Source: Parasphingorhabdus marina DSM 22363 (GTDB lineage Bacteria; Pseudomonadota; Alphaproteobacteria; Sphingomonadales; Sphingomonadaceae). From it: DNA of 64,000 bases. Position 1 is the stretch's first letter. Each line of letters begins with the position of its first letter. The notes beneath the pieces are model-generated. The model ran no database searches and was not told where the DNA came from. It saw only the letters and a program-made list of their open reading frames with translations. Made by a program: the position numbers and the translations under genes. The stretch spans positions 806,001-870,000 of the forward strand of contig NZ_FSQW01000002.1 of the NCBI RefSeq assembly GCF_900128895.1, read 5' to 3'. Below are positions 25,966 to 35,784 of this stretch, one piece after another.

Positions 25966-26991
25966 ATGACCACATTCCACCAGATAATCGGCACCGCCCT
26001 TTTTGCGATGACCCTGGCAACATCACCCGCTTTGGCAGATGATCCGATTGAGGGTCGCACGGCGCAGCAGGAGCAGGCCAGTTTTGCCGCCGACCGTGCC
26101 GATATCTTGGCCATGGCCGGTAACTACAAGGTTACGTTCGACATGCAGGAGACGACGGCCTGGCATGCGGATTATGAGCCGATCAAGGCAAAGATATCCG
26201 GCGGCCATGAGAGCGTTCACGTCATCGAGGATACGGGACGCAAGATTGTCCTCCAGCATCTGCTCGTGGTCGGATCCGATGAGGATCCGTTTATCGTCAA
26301 GCACTGGCGGCAAGACTGGGAATATGAACCGGAGCAGATACTGGCCTATGCCGGGCCAAACACTTGGGTGCTCAAGGACGTCCCGGAACGCCTGCGCAAA
26401 GGCCGCTGGTCGCAGACCGTGTATCAGGTGGATGACAGTCCGCGCTATGCCGGTTGGGGTCAGTGGACGACGACCAATGGTGTGCGGCGGTGGCGCTCCA
26501 ACTGGACGCAACGCCCCCTCGCTCGCCGTGATGCGACACGCAATCCTGTTTATGACCGCTACAGTGCCATCAACCGTCACCAGCCGATGCCCGGCGGCTG
26601 GATCCACTGGCAGGACAATACGAAAATGGGGCTTGTCGAAGGCAAGCTTGTTCCCATCGTGCAGGAGTCGGTGCTGAATACCTACAGGAAATTCGATGGC
26701 TACCCGGTCGCTGCCGCTGACCGTTACTGGGAACAGACACAGGGCTACTGGAAGGCGGTTCGGGATGAATGGGATGCGGCTCTGGCCCGGACTGGTGGCA
26801 TCAGCATCGAGGAAGAAGCCGAAACCGGCACCGTGATCAGCGGCCGGTTGCTCGAAATGGGAACCCGGATTGCCAAGGGCGAGATGTCGGAAAGCGCTGC
26901 CATTGCCGAAGCGCGGAACCTGATCCGCACGGGCACTTCCGATGGCTTGGCGAAAACCGCGCAGGTCACGAAAGCGGGAGACGGCTATTGA
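25966..26991 (+). CDS. DUF6607 family exported protein
   Basis: A 341-residue exported protein with signal peptide ending near SPALADDP. The mature part is rich in tryptophan and arginine (IVKHWRQDWEYEP, GWGQWTTTNGVRRWRSNW), and from residue 170 has YDRYSAINRHQPMPGGWIHW, which matches the DUF6607 pattern. Such genes commonly follow TonB receptors in this group. A periplasmic or outer-membrane part in the receptor's uptake is plausible, but its reaction is unknown. The ATG at 25966 has GGGAG seven bases upstream; it follows the receptor by 23 bases and is likely in its operon. Confidence 0.78.
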   Translation: MTTFHQIIGTALFAMTLATSPALADDPIEGRTAQQEQASFAADRADILAMAGNYKVTFDMQETTAWHADYEPIKAKISGGHESVHVIEDTGRKIVLQHLLVVGSDEDPFIVKHWRQDWEYEPEQILAYAGPNTWVLKDVPERLRKGRWSQTVYQVDDSPRYAGWGQWTTTNGVRRWRSNWTQRPLARRDATRNPVYDRYSAINRHQPMPGGWIHWQDNTKMGLVEGKLVPIVQESVLNTYRKFDGYPVAAADRYWEQTQGYWKAVRDEWDAALARTGGISIEEEAETGTVISGRLLEMGTRIAKGEMSESAAIAEARNLIRTGTSDGLAKTAQVTKAGDGY

Positions 26992-27032
26992 GGGAAAATG
27001 GGCAAAATGGCCCGGTTTGAAATCGCTATCGG

Positions 27033-27755
27033 CTAGCCCGCGACAATTGTCTGTCCGACATTCAGCATTTTGCCGTCGGTCACAATGACCCGGTCGCCAA
27101 GCTTGACCTGCTGGAACAGGAGCTCGGCAAAGGGGGTCGGAACGCCGATGCAGCCATGCGTGGCATAGCCATATTCGACATCACTGCCATGAATGGAAAT
27201 GCCGTCATTGGTCATGCGCAGCATGTAGGGCATGGGTGTATGGTAGAGGTTGGACACATGATCCTTGCTCTTCTGGGTGATCGGAAACACGCCGGTGGGT
27301 GTGGGCTTCTCATCGGCACCGTACAGGATCGCTGCAGCACCAATTTCATATCCGCCGCGGAAGACTGAGATGGATTCGGCCTTCAGGTCGACGGTGATGA
27401 TGATCGGACCGTCCGGCACGCCTTCATCATCCCATTTGTAGAATCCGTGCACAAAAGGCTCGTCGATCTGCAACACGCGCTTGACGGTGAAGGGCGAGCT
27501 GCCGGCCAGCGGCAATGGGCTGGACTTCGGTGATTCGACCGCCTGCGGCAAGTCCGCGCTTGCGGTTTCAGGAACCGGAGCGACAGGATTTTTGGTAGCA
27601 ATGGTCGCCGCGGCTTCGGTTCCGCTTTCGGCCGAAGCGGCGGATGCAGACGAGGTGATCGCCCGGGTCAGACCCAGAACGAGCAAAGCCAGCAGGGCAA
27701 GGCCGGCGAGGGCCAAAATAGCCACACTGGCACGCAGGGCAATTTTCTGAACCAT
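27033..27755 (-). CDS. L,D-transpeptidase (YkuD domain)
   Basis: A 240-residue membrane-anchored wall enzyme. An N-terminal helix (VAILALAGLALLALLVLG) and an Ala/Pro-rich linker lead to the YkuD domain from about residue 110, with the catalytic site HGSDVEYGYATHGCIGVP (His189, His201, Cys202). Such enzymes cross-link peptidoglycan through meso-diaminopimelate (3-3 links) or attach proteins to it. The usual arginine of SHGCIRL/MP is glycine here, as in many family members of this shape. Start: ATG at 27755 with AAAGGAG six bases upstream. Confidence 0.9.
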   Translation of the reverse strand: MVQKIALRASVAILALAGLALLALLVLGLTRAITSSASAASAESGTEAAATIATKNPVAPVPETASADLPQAVESPKSSPLPLAGSSPFTVKRVLQIDEPFVHGFYKWDDEGVPDGPIIITVDLKAESISVFRGGYEIGAAAILYGADEKPTPTGVFPITQKSKDHVSNLYHTPMPYMLRMTNDGISIHGSDVEYGYATHGCIGVPTPFAELLFQQVKLGDRVIVTDGKMLNVGQTIVAG

Positions 27756-27983
27756 CACTTTCTCCTTTCGCGTTAACGGAATATTTACCAGCTGATCCCC
27801 GAAAACCAGCGCTTTTTCGGCAGCGTCCCGTTGCGATACGATCCCTCCGCGGATGTTAAAAATGACCGTTAACAGGCTGAATTGGTGCGGTTCTGGCCAA
27901 AATCCCTGCGGACTTCCGGTAAATCACCGTCATGGTGCACGTAGAGATTGCAGCAACCCGCTCCAGTCGCTAGCAAACAGTCC

Positions 27984-29279
27984 GTGAGCAGTCCTGCGCC
28001 CCATCCCTTTGCCATCGCGAATTTCCGCTATCTGTGGTTTTCGCGCCTGACATCGATGTTCGCACTCTATGCGATGATGCTGATCCTGGGTTGGCAGGCC
28101 TATAATCTGGCGCGCGAGGACATGGGCGTCGCAGCCTCCGCGGGGATCCTCGGCCTGCTCGGCCTTTTGCAGTTCGTGCCCCTGTTCATCCTGACGCCGC
28201 TGGTCGGCTGGGTCGCGGATCATATGGACCGGCGCTGGATCGCCCGGATCGTTCTCGGCAGTCAGGCCGCCATCGCCCTGACACTGGCGCTGCTCACCAT
28301 GAGCGGCGAAATCAGCCTCCATGCGATCTATGTCATAGCGGTACTGCTCGGTGTGTGCCGGGCCTTTCTGGGACCGGCGATAACCGCGCTGGCTCCCAAC
28401 CTGGTGCCCAAGGGCTCGCTGCCCCGCGCCATTGCCCTCTCGACCATCGCCTGGCAGGTGGGCGTCATTGCCGGACCCGGCATGGCCGGCCCTCTCTACA
28501 AGATTGACCCCGCCCTGCCCTATCTTGTCTGCGCGCTTCTTTATGGACTGGCGACACTGGCCATATTCCTGATCGGTCCCGTGGCCCGCAGTGCGATCGA
28601 CCGAAGCCGCGGCCCGTTCCGCCAGGTGATGGACGGCATGGGCTATGTCTGGTCGAACAAGCTGGTGCTGGGCGCCATAACGCTCGATCTGCTGGTCATG
28701 TTTCTCGCCGGCGCGACAGCGATGATCCCGGTATTTGCGAAGGATATACTGGGTGCCGGCGAAATCGGCTTGTCGCTGCTCGCTGCATCTCCCGCGATCG
28801 GTGCGGTGATTGTCGCCAGCATCTTTTCCTTCGCACCGCTGTCCCGCAATGTCGGCAACATGATGTTGATCGCCATGGCGGTATTCGGGATCGGCACAAT
28901 CGGTTTTGGTCTCAGCACCTCATTGCCGCTCTCCATGGCATTCCTGGCCCTGTGCGGGGCCGCTGACATGTTCGGCGTCTATGTCCGCAGCTCGCTGATC
29001 CAGCTCCACACCCCCGATGACAAACGTGGGCGGGTGAATGCGGTCAGTCAAATGACGATCAGCGCGTCCAACGAACTGGGCGACGCACTGTCCGGCGGAC
29101 TGGCCGTATTATTCGGTCCCATCGCGGCCATTGTCGCGGGCGGTGCAGGTGCTATAGTGGTGACCGGAATCTGGTCCCGGCTGTTTCCTCAGCTGGGTGC
29201 CGCAAAAACATTTGATCCGCCCGACGATCTCGATCCGGACCCCCTGCCGGACCGAAAACAATCGTCGAACGCGACATAA
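27984..29279 (+). CDS. MFS permease (EntS/MFS_3 type)
   Basis: A 431-residue transporter with about 12 helices. [14 protein letters not shown], the [17 protein letters not shown] loop after helix 2 (the MFS A motif) and PALGVIVASI-like helices fit the MFS_3 branch that includes the enterobactin exporter EntS. Substrate unknown. The start is uncertain: the GTG at 27984 (VSSPAPHPF) matches the usual N-terminus length, and a TTG at 27948 is another possibility; neither has a clear ribosome site. It lies 228 bases from the divergent L,D-transpeptidase. Confidence 0.82.
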   Translation: MSSPAPHPFAIANFRYLWFSRLTSMFALYAMMLILGWQAYNLAREDMGVAASAGILGLLGLLQFVPLFILTPLVGWVADHMDRRWIARIVLGSQAAIALTLALLTMSGEISLHAIYVIAVLLGVCRAFLGPAITALAPNLVPKGSLPRAIALSTIAWQVGVIAGPGMAGPLYKIDPALPYLVCALLYGLATLAIFLIGPVARSAIDRSRGPFRQVMDGMGYVWSNKLVLGAITLDLLVMFLAGATAMIPVFAKDILGAGEIGLSLLAASPAIGAVIVASIFSFAPLSRNVGNMMLIAMAVFGIGTIGFGLSTSLPLSMAFLALCGAADMFGVYVRSSLIQLHTPDDKRGRVNAVSQMTISASNELGDALSGGLAVLFGPIAAIVAGGAGAIVVTGIWSRLFPQLGAAKTFDPPDDLDPDPLPDRKQSSNAT

Positions 29280-29301
29280 AGACAGACAGGAGAACGAAAA
29301 G

Positions 29302-30222
29302 ATGATCGCCAGCTCAATTCTCGAAACAATAGGAAACACCCCGCATATCAAGATGCAGCGTCTGTTTGGCGATGCCAGTGTCTGGGTCAAGTCCGAGCGC
29401 TCCAATCCGGGCGGGTCGATCAAGGACCGGATTGCGCTGGCGATGATCGAAGACGCGGAAAAATCCGGCGCCCTGCAACCCGGTGGCACGATCATTGAAC
29501 CGACTTCCGGCAATACCGGCGTCGGCCTCGCGATGGTGGCCGCCGTCAAGGGCTACAAGCTGATCCTTGTAATGCCCGAATCGATGTCGCTGGAACGCCG
29601 CCGGCTAATGCTCGCCTATGGTGCCAGCTTTGACCTCACGCCCAAGGAGAAGGGCATGAAAGGCGCCATCGAACGCGCAACGGAACTGGTCAGCGAAAAC
29701 GCGGGCGCCTGGATGCCGCAACAGTTTGACAACCCGGCCAATGTTGATGTGCATGTGCGCACGACGGCCCAGGAAATCCTCGCGGACTTCAAGGATGATC
29801 CGCTGGATGCCATTATCACGGGCGTCGGGACCGGCGGTCATATTACCGGTGTCGCCGAGGTTTTGAAAAAGGAATGGGGCAACCTGCAGGTCTTTGCAGT
29901 TGAACCCACCATGTCCCCCGTGATCAGCGGCGGCCAGCCCGGTCCGCACCCGATCCAGGGTATCGGTGCCGGCTTCATTCCGGGCAATCTGCACACCCAG
30001 AGCATTGACGGCGCGATTCAGGTCGATCCGGCCGATGCCAAGGCGATGGCGCTGCGGGCCGCGAAGGAAGAAGGCATGCTGGTCGGCATCAGCTCCGGGG
30101 CGACGCTGGCAGCCATTGCACAGAAGCTTCCCGATCTGGGCGACAAAGCGAAAGTTCTGGGCTTCAACTATGATACCGGTGAACGCTATCTGTCCGTACC
30201 GGAGTTTCTGCCCGAAGAATGA
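29302..30222 (+). CDS. cysK: Cysteine synthase A
   Basis: A 306-residue PLP enzyme that makes cysteine from O-acetylserine and sulfide. The PLP lysine is Lys41 in [19 protein letters not shown] binds the cofactor and substrate carboxylate, and [11 protein letters not shown] is the phosphate cup. SSGATLAA near the C-terminus is the PLP-nitrogen contact. AGGAGAACGAAAAG before the ATG gives the start. Its stop overlaps the next gene by four bases (ATGA). Confidence 0.95.
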   Translation: MIASSILETIGNTPHIKMQRLFGDASVWVKSERSNPGGSIKDRIALAMIEDAEKSGALQPGGTIIEPTSGNTGVGLAMVAAVKGYKLILVMPESMSLERRRLMLAYGASFDLTPKEKGMKGAIERATELVSENAGAWMPQQFDNPANVDVHVRTTAQEILADFKDDPLDAIITGVGTGGHITGVAEVLKKEWGNLQVFAVEPTMSPVISGGQPGPHPIQGIGAGFIPGNLHTQSIDGAIQVDPADAKAMALRAAKEEGMLVGISSGATLAAIAQKLPDLGDKAKVLGFNYDTGERYLSVPEFLPEE

Positions 30223-30932
30223 GCTCCATCGAAGTCAATACGTTCACCTATCATCACGATGATCTGGAATTGCAGGGGTATCTGGCACAACCGAGCCGGT
30301 ATCCCCGGGCGGCGATTCTGATCGTCCCGACCATTTCGGGACCGACAAAGATCATGCATGACAGGGCGAGATGGCTGGCATCGCTGGGCTATGCCGCGAT
30401 GGTCTGCGATATCTATGGGCAAGGCCATATCGAGGACATGCAAAAGGCCCGGCTTCTTGCCAGCGCCTTGCGTTCCGACGCCGAAAACTATCGGGCGCGT
30501 TTCCGCTGTGCTCTGGATGAATTGCGCAAAAGATCAAAACTGGCCAATGACCGGATTGCAGCGATCGGTTATTGCATGGGCGGAGAAATTGTCCTCGAAA
30601 TGGCACGCAGCGGCGAAGAGCTCGCTCTGGTGGTGAGCTTTCACGGTCTGCTCGCAACCCCGCTCCCGGCCAAGCGTGGAACGATCAAATCGCGGATCCT
30701 GGTCTGTCACGGCCGTGCAGATCCACTGGTATCTCCCAAACAGGTCAGAGCCTTTCTGGAAGAAATGGATATCGCCGGCGCCGATTGCCACATGCATATC
30801 TATTCCGGCGTGGTCCACGGGTTCACTGATCCGGCCAGCGACACCAGTCCGGTTGACGTGGTGAAATATAACGAGTCAGCCGACCGCCAGAGCAAGGCGG
30901 CCATGCTGAGCATGTTTGACGAGCTCTTCTAG
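30219..30932 (+). CDS. Dienelactone hydrolase family protein
   Basis: A 237-residue alpha/beta hydrolase. The Cys-His-Asp triad of dienelactone hydrolases is complete: Cys119 in GYCMGG, Asp in CHGRADPL and His in GVVHGFTDP. Family members open dienelactones or other esters; the actual substrate cannot be told. It is coupled to cysK by an ATGA overlap, which suggests a shared message but gives no clear metabolic link. Confidence 0.88.
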   Translation: MSSIEVNTFTYHHDDLELQGYLAQPSRYPRAAILIVPTISGPTKIMHDRARWLASLGYAAMVCDIYGQGHIEDMQKARLLASALRSDAENYRARFRCALDELRKRSKLANDRIAAIGYCMGGEIVLEMARSGEELALVVSFHGLLATPLPAKRGTIKSRILVCHGRADPLVSPKQVRAFLEEMDIAGADCHMHIYSGVVHGFTDPASDTSPVDVVKYNESADRQSKAAMLSMFDELF

Positions 30933-31024
30933 ATCACCCGAATGGGGTCCGGACCTTTGTTCAACCCGGCCCGAACCCCTTGCGACCCTGTCGGGTTGTC
31001 TCGTCTTGTCTGCGAAACGCAGGC

Positions 31025-31315
31025 CTAGTCGGGCTTGCCGTCGCCGTCATCGTCAAGAAGATCGGGCTCACCGTCTCCGTCCGTGTCCCAGGCATCGGGC
31101 TTGCCGTCACCGCTGCGGTCCCACGCATCTGCTGTGCCATCACCGTCAGTATCAATGGTGGGCGCCGGAATTTCGGATTCCTCCGGTTCCTGCTGCGCAG
31201 CTTTTTCCATATCGGGGGACGCAATTGCGCTGGTTGCCAGTGACAAGCCCGCGCCGACCGTGATCAGGTAGGGCGTCATGCGGATCCGGGGCTTCGCGCT
31301 GTTCTTGGAATGCAT
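31025..31315 (-). CDS. Exported Asp/Gly-rich calcium-binding-like protein
   Basis: A 96-residue protein. A basic start and signal-like helix (LITVGAGLSLATSAIAS) lead to an acidic tail with four turns of the type D-x-D-G-D-G-x-x-D (DTDGDGTADAWD, SGDGKPDAWD, DTDGDGEPDLLD, DDGDGKPD). Such repeats are the calcium loops of thrombospondin type 3 and EF-hand-like exported proteins. AAGGAG lies eight bases before the ATG at 31315. Role unknown; surface calcium binding or matrix is a guess. Confidence 0.72.
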   Translation of the reverse strand: MHSKNSAKPRIRMTPYLITVGAGLSLATSAIASPDMEKAAQQEPEESEIPAPTIDTDGDGTADAWDRSGDGKPDAWDTDGDGEPDLLDDDGDGKPD

Positions 31316-31536
31316 TGCATATACTCCTTATGCAGTTCATTCCCCTGTCACTGTCTTTTTCCCACAACCGCCTTCGACATGCCAGTGAATGTCGATGTTA
31401 CGGGTGATTCGGGCGACAGGAACGACGGATGGCGCGAGTTGATCGATAATCGGCGCAGATTTGTCGAACTTTTGTCACAATTGACGGGCAACTTCACAAA
31501 TCAGGGTCGGGGTCATGATATTTTTCGGGACTTTCG

Positions 31537-32328
31537 ATGATGAAGAAGGACACAGCAACCAGTAAATCCGACACCGGGCACAATCAAAATTCCCGCCCGC
31601 TGATACTGAGAATTGGCAAGAAACTGCGCAAAAAGGCCAATCTGTTGGCCAGCTCGCAGTCGCTGATTCCCACAACACCTCTGCATCAAAGTGACATTTT
31701 TCCGTGGACAAGCCAGCTCGGAGAACAGTGGCAGGGTATCGCCGCAGAAGCGGCCGGAATACTGCAAAATCGCAGCGCCGTGCCTCCGCTGAAAGATATC
31801 TCCCCCGATCATGCGCGAATCGCTGGTGACGGGAACTGGAAGTCGTTTTTTCTCGTCGGATATGGCTATCGCGTGGAGGAAAATTGCGCGCGCGCACCGA
31901 AAACCGCGGCTTTGATCGATCAAATACCGGATCTGAATTCCGCGTTTTTCTCCATCCTCGAACCCGGGGCGGTGATCCCGAAACATCGCGGCGTCACCCG
32001 AGGTCTGGTGACCTGTCATCTCGGTCTCGATATTCCGGTGCCCAAGGAAAATTGCTGGATGCAGGTCGACGATCAGCGGGTCCACTGGAAGAACGGAGAG
32101 TGGCTCGTCTTTGACGACAGTTACAGCCACGAAGTGAAGAACGAAACCGGACAGACCCGGGTGATCCTGCTGATTCAGGTCAAAAGACCGATGCGGCTGC
32201 TTGGCAAGGTCACCCTTGATCTGGCCCTTTGGGGAATCCGCCGGTCACCCTTTGTACAGGATGCCCGGCAGAATCTCGACAAGTGGGAAGAAGCGTTCAG
32301 GCTGGCGGAAGATAATCGCGCCGCCTGA
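31537..32328 (+). CDS. Aspartyl/asparaginyl beta-hydroxylase-like dioxygenase
   Basis: A 263-residue protein with the aspartyl/asparaginyl beta-hydroxylase fold, an Fe(II)/2-oxoglutarate dioxygenase. The metal and cosubstrate residues are seen in VIPKHRGVTRG and FDDSYSHEVKNETGQTRVIL (His...His, then Arg). The family holds LpxO, which hydroxylates lipid A acyl chains, as well as enzymes with unknown substrates. N-terminal helix is missing compared with LpxO, and the first 45 residues are basic and probably unstructured. The start could be either of two ATGs in tandem. Confidence 0.82.
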   Translation: MMKKDTATSKSDTGHNQNSRPLILRIGKKLRKKANLLASSQSLIPTTPLHQSDIFPWTSQLGEQWQGIAAEAAGILQNRSAVPPLKDISPDHARIAGDGNWKSFFLVGYGYRVEENCARAPKTAALIDQIPDLNSAFFSILEPGAVIPKHRGVTRGLVTCHLGLDIPVPKENCWMQVDDQRVHWKNGEWLVFDDSYSHEVKNETGQTRVILLIQVKRPMRLLGKVTLDLALWGIRRSPFVQDARQNLDKWEEAFRLAEDNRAA

Positions 32329-32336
32329 ACACCAGG

Positions 32337-34139
32337 TCATGCAACGGCGAACATTTCCGGTTCCAGCGCCATGATGGCGTCGCTGCCACCTTCGATCTTG
32401 CGCCGCAAGCTGCCGGTATCCGGCAGGAACCGCTCCGCAAAATATTGTGCCGTCACCAGCTTGGCTTCGTAATATTTGGCATTATCGGTACCGCTGTCCA
32501 ACGCTTCCGTCGCCGCCTTTGCCATTCTCAGCCACATCAGACCCAGGGATACGATCCCCATGATATGCATGTAGTGATAGGCCCCGGCACCCGCATTATT
32601 GGGGTTGGTCATCGCATTTTGCATGAACCACATGGTCGCTTTCTGCAGCTCGCCATTGGCCTTTTCCAGAGCCTCGGCGAAACCTTTCAACCGGTCATTG
32701 TCCTTGGCTTCCGTCACTTCTTCGGTGATCAGCTTGAACAGCGCTTGCACCGCACGACCGCCATTCTGGCCGAGTTTGCGCCCGACAAGATCCATGGCCT
32801 GGATGCCGTTGGTGCCTTCATAAATCATCGCAATGCGGGCATCTCGAACAAACTGTTCCATACCCCATTCGGTAATATAGCCATGACCGCCATAAACCTG
32901 CTGGGATTCGGTGCAAATGTCATAGCCCTTGGCTGTGCCATAGCCCTTGATCACCGGGGTCAGCAGGCTGATCAGGTCATCAGCCGTCTGCCGCTCTTCT
33001 TCCGTCTCTGCCTTTGCGGCCAGATCGACCTGGAGAGCACCCCACAGAACGAGAGCCCGCATGGATTCGGTGAAAGCCTTGCCGTCCATCAGCATCCGGC
33101 GCACGTCCGGATGGACGAACAGGGTGTCCGCCTTTTCCTCTGGATCCTGCGCACCGGTCAGCGCGCGTCCCTGGCGACGGTCACCAGCATAGGTCACCGC
33201 ATTCTGGTAAGCGATTTCACCCTGGGCGAGACCCTGCAGTCCGACACCGAGACGCGCGGCATTCATCATGATGAACATCGCACGGAGCCCCTTGTTCTCT
33301 TCACCTACCATGTAACCGGTCGCACCGTCATAATTCATGACGCAGGTGGCATTGCCGTGAATGCCCATTTTCTCTTCGATCGACCCACAGGTAACGCCAT
33401 TGCGCTCGCCCAGTGTTCCGTCATCATTGACCAGATATTTGGGCACGATGAACAGCGAAATGCCTTTCGAACTGTCCGGAGCATCGGGAGTCTTCGCCAG
33501 AACCAGATGAATGATATTCTCGGCCAGATCATGCTCGCCGGCGGAGATGAAAATCTTCTGGCCGGTAATCGCATAGGTCCCGCCGGGTTGCGGAACAGCC
33601 TTGGTGCGGATGAGCCCGAGATCGGTACCACAATGAGCCTCGGTCAGGTTCATTGTCCCGGTCCATTTGCCGGAGACCATGTTGGGCACATATTTCTGTT
33701 TCTGCTCTTCACTGCCCTCGACCAGGATCGATGCGATCGCGCCCTGGGTCAGGCCAGTGTACATTTCGAGTGCCTGATTGGCGGATATCATGAATTCCAT
33801 GACCGCATTTCCGACCACCCGTGGCAAGCCCTGACCACCCATTTCCTCGGGAGAGGACAGAGTGGTCCAGCCAGATTCGATCAGTTGCGCATAAGCTTCC
33901 TTGAAACCTTTTGGCGTCGTGACCGATGCGTCTTCATGGCGCGTGCAGCCTTCTTCATCTCCGCTTTGGTTCAAAGGGTGGAGTACTTCGCTGGAAAATT
34001 TGCCGGCCTCGGTCAAAATGGCATCAATCATATCCGGCGTGGCATTTTCAAAACCCGAGATATTCGAATATTTCTCAAGCTTGAGCACTTCGTTGAAAAT
34101 GAACCGAACTTCACCGATGGGAGCGGTATAACTAGGCAT
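32337..34139 (-). CDS. Acyl-CoA dehydrogenase, DmdC-like long type
   Basis: A 600-residue flavoenzyme with the extended C-terminal domain of the DmdC/AcdH type. N-terminal and middle acyl-CoA dehydrogenase domains include [13 protein letters not shown] and [14 protein letters not shown]; the FAD domain includes [20 protein letters not shown] and the catalytic glutamate region [13 protein letters not shown]. DmdC acts on methylmercaptopropionyl-CoA, but most relatives are general beta-oxidation enzymes. It lies directly downstream of a MerR regulator with a 66-base gap, so one regulated unit is likely. Confidence 0.9.
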   Translation of the reverse strand: MPSYTAPIGEVRFIFNEVLKLEKYSNISGFENATPDMIDAILTEAGKFSSEVLHPLNQSGDEEGCTRHEDASVTTPKGFKEAYAQLIESGWTTLSSPEEMGGQGLPRVVGNAVMEFMISANQALEMYTGLTQGAIASILVEGSEEQKQKYVPNMVSGKWTGTMNLTEAHCGTDLGLIRTKAVPQPGGTYAITGQKIFISAGEHDLAENIIHLVLAKTPDAPDSSKGISLFIVPKYLVNDDGTLGERNGVTCGSIEEKMGIHGNATCVMNYDGATGYMVGEENKGLRAMFIMMNAARLGVGLQGLAQGEIAYQNAVTYAGDRRQGRALTGAQDPEEKADTLFVHPDVRRMLMDGKAFTESMRALVLWGALQVDLAAKAETEEERQTADDLISLLTPVIKGYGTAKGYDICTESQQVYGGHGYITEWGMEQFVRDARIAMIYEGTNGIQAMDLVGRKLGQNGGRAVQALFKLITEEVTEAKDNDRLKGFAEALEKANGELQKATMWFMQNAMTNPNNAGAGAYHYMHIMGIVSLGLMWLRMAKAATEALDSGTDNAKYYEAKLVTAQYFAERFLPDTGSLRRKIEGGSDAIMALEPEMFAVA

Positions 34140-34205
34140 GATGGGGTACTTTCTGTTGCTGTGAGCGGCCGGGGAATACCGGCGCTGCTTTTATCTTGTG
34201 ATCCT

Positions 34206-34643
34206 CTATTTTTGTTGTGCTTTGGGTTCGATGACCGTGTCCTGCACAATCTTTATAAATTCTGTCAGCTCCTTGATCGCGCTGTCGAGATCCTTGCGCT
34301 GCTTTTTGAGCAGGTCGACCTTCTCTTGACATTTTTCCAGCGTAACCTGCTTCTGCGTCGCGCGGCCGTCGCCGATGTCGTAAAGGTCGATCATTTCGCG
34401 AATTTCGGACAAGGAGAAGCCGACGTTCTTGGCCCGCATGATCCACGCGAGTCGAGCGCGGTCACGTTTTCCGTAAATCCGGGCCAGGCCTTTGCGTTGC
34501 GGTGCGATGAGACCTTCGTCTTCGTAGAAACGCAGCGCGCGAGCGGTGACGCCAAATTCCTCGGACAGATCTGAAATCGTGTAGGATTCCCGATTACGAA
34601 CGTCCGGCGTATCGATTTCGGCATGATTCAAGGATTTTGACAT
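34206..34643 (-). CDS. MerR family regulator (LiuR-like)
   Basis: A 145-residue regulator. The winged helix starts [28 protein letters not shown], the MerR DNA-binding pattern, followed by [19 protein letters not shown] and a long coiled coil (about residues 90-135). The effector domain of metal sensors, with its cysteines, is absent, as in LiuR, which governs branched-chain amino acid and fatty acid catabolism. The promoter with a palindrome TTACGCTAACGTAA in its spacer ends six bases before the ATG, so the message is probably leaderless and the gene self-regulated. The acyl-CoA dehydrogenase gene follows. Confidence 0.88.
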   Translation of the reverse strand: MSKSLNHAEIDTPDVRNRESYTISDLSEEFGVTARALRFYEDEGLIAPQRKGLARIYGKRDRARLAWIMRAKNVGFSLSEIREMIDLYDIGDGRATQKQVTLEKCQEKVDLLKKQRKDLDSAIKELTEFIKIVQDTVIEPKAQQK

Positions 34644-34649
34644 GCCCCA

Positions 34650-34678
34650 TTTATATCTTACGCTAACGTAAACGTCAA
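34650..34678 (-). promoter_or_regulatory. MerR promoter with operator palindrome in spacer
   Basis: On the minus strand, TTGACG (34678-34673), a 17-base spacer and TATAAA (34655-34650) form a near-consensus promoter. The spacer contains the dyad TTACG-TTAG-CGTAA (34658-34671), similar to known LiuR-type sites. The -10 box ends six bases before the regulator ATG. Confidence 0.75.
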
Positions 34679-34682
34679 GACA

Positions 34683-35213
34683 TCAGCCAGGACACAGACT
34701 GTCGATTTCCCGCCCCCGGGTCGACCGGGCAACCGCGTCGCCCTCCCCGACCAGATAGAAGCTGACACCGCTGAACGTCGCGCGCGGGGTGCAATAGGAA
34801 GCGCAGGACTCGGGCAGACTTCCGGGAATCTGCAGCTCGACACCATCAAAACTGGCTACAAAACTGCACGCTTCCTTGCTGTCGAGCCGGATATTCACTT
34901 GCTCTCCGGCACGGGTCGCTTCCCCCAGCCCCTCGCACTTGCTTTCCGGTCCGAAGACCGCAAGCATCCCGACCTGATAACCGCGCTCGTCATTGCCGAC
35001 CGCGCAGAAGCGGTCGATGCCCAGCTCGCTCTGGCGCTCAAATGCACCGGACAGCGTGACATTTCGGATATCCGGGATCACGCCGGCATCGATCGCCGCC
35101 TGTTCCAGGGACGACAGCGGCGCATCGGAGGCGACTTCCGCCGCCGGTACATCCGTCTTTTCCTCGCAGCCCGTCAGGCACAGCGCCAGCAGCATCAGCG
35201 CCGGTTTCTTCAC
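34683..35213 (-). CDS. Small lipoprotein behind hisI
   Basis: A 176-residue predicted lipoprotein: the signal ends [13 protein letters not shown], with lipobox LTGC. The mature part has an acidic start, then a beta-rich domain with six cysteines (for example [21 protein letters not shown]) that probably form disulfides. The GTG start at 35213 overlaps the hisI stop by four bases (GTGA), which suggests coupling. No family is recognised. Confidence 0.75.
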   Translation of the reverse strand: MKKPALMLLALCLTGCEEKTDVPAAEVASDAPLSSLEQAAIDAGVIPDIRNVTLSGAFERQSELGIDRFCAVGNDERGYQVGMLAVFGPESKCEGLGEATRAGEQVNIRLDSKEACSFVASFDGVELQIPGSLPESCASYCTPRATFSGVSFYLVGEGDAVARSTRGREIDSLCPG

Positions 35214-35584
35214 GCGACATGTTCCAGCTTGCCGTCGATGATCCTGCGATAAAAACAACTGGTCCTGCCGGTATGGCAGGCCGGTCCCGCCGGTTTCGCC
35301 CGGATCCAGATGGCATCCTGATCACAGTCGGTCCGGATTTCGACAACTTCCTGCACATGGCCGGACGTCTCACCCTTTTTCCACAGCGACTGGCGGCTGC
35401 GTGACCAGAAATGGGCAATTCCGGTGTCGAGAGTTTTCTGCAACGCCTCTGCATTCATGAACGCCACCATGAGGACATCGCCTGACGAATCATCTGTCAC
35501 CACCGCAGACAGCAATCCGGCCGAATCAAATTTGGGATCCAGGCGGGTTCCGCTTTCCCGATCCTTGTCTTTCTCTGTTGTCAT
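35210..35584 (-). CDS. hisI: Phosphoribosyl-AMP cyclohydrolase
   Basis: A 124-residue zinc enzyme that opens the purine ring of PR-AMP in histidine synthesis. The metal residues are in RTDCDQDAI (Cys with two Asp) and [12 protein letters not shown] (two Cys), and the [16 protein letters not shown] block is typical. It is the stand-alone form, not fused to the HisE domain. No other his gene is visible. It shares its message with the lipoprotein downstream. Confidence 0.95.
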   Translation of the reverse strand: MTTEKDKDRESGTRLDPKFDSAGLLSAVVTDDSSGDVLMVAFMNAEALQKTLDTGIAHFWSRSRQSLWKKGETSGHVQEVVEIRTDCDQDAIWIRAKPAGPACHTGRTSCFYRRIIDGKLEHVA

Positions 35585-35784
35585 CCGCCCGAATTAGGGT
35601 CCCGGTGACCCCAGTGCAACGCAAAACCGGCCTTTCATTCGCATCAGATACGAAATCCGCATGAATATGATCTTTTTGTGACCAAAGGGGGAAGACAAAG
35701 CCGGGATTCAAATCTATATCCGGGCCATCCCCCATCCGGGCGTCCAACCGGCGTCAGAATATTGGGCAGCAAACAAGGTGAGAC

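Noticed and set aside
27772-27788. CtrA-like site TTAA-N7-TTTA before the L,D-transpeptidase
   Set aside because: One mismatch to TTAA-N7-TTAA, and an AT-rich leader makes it likely by chance; not strong enough to list as a feature.
32445-34574. A 709-codon plus-strand open frame opposite the acyl-CoA dehydrogenase and MerR genes
   Set aside because: Antisense shadow; both minus-strand genes show full sets of conserved motifs.
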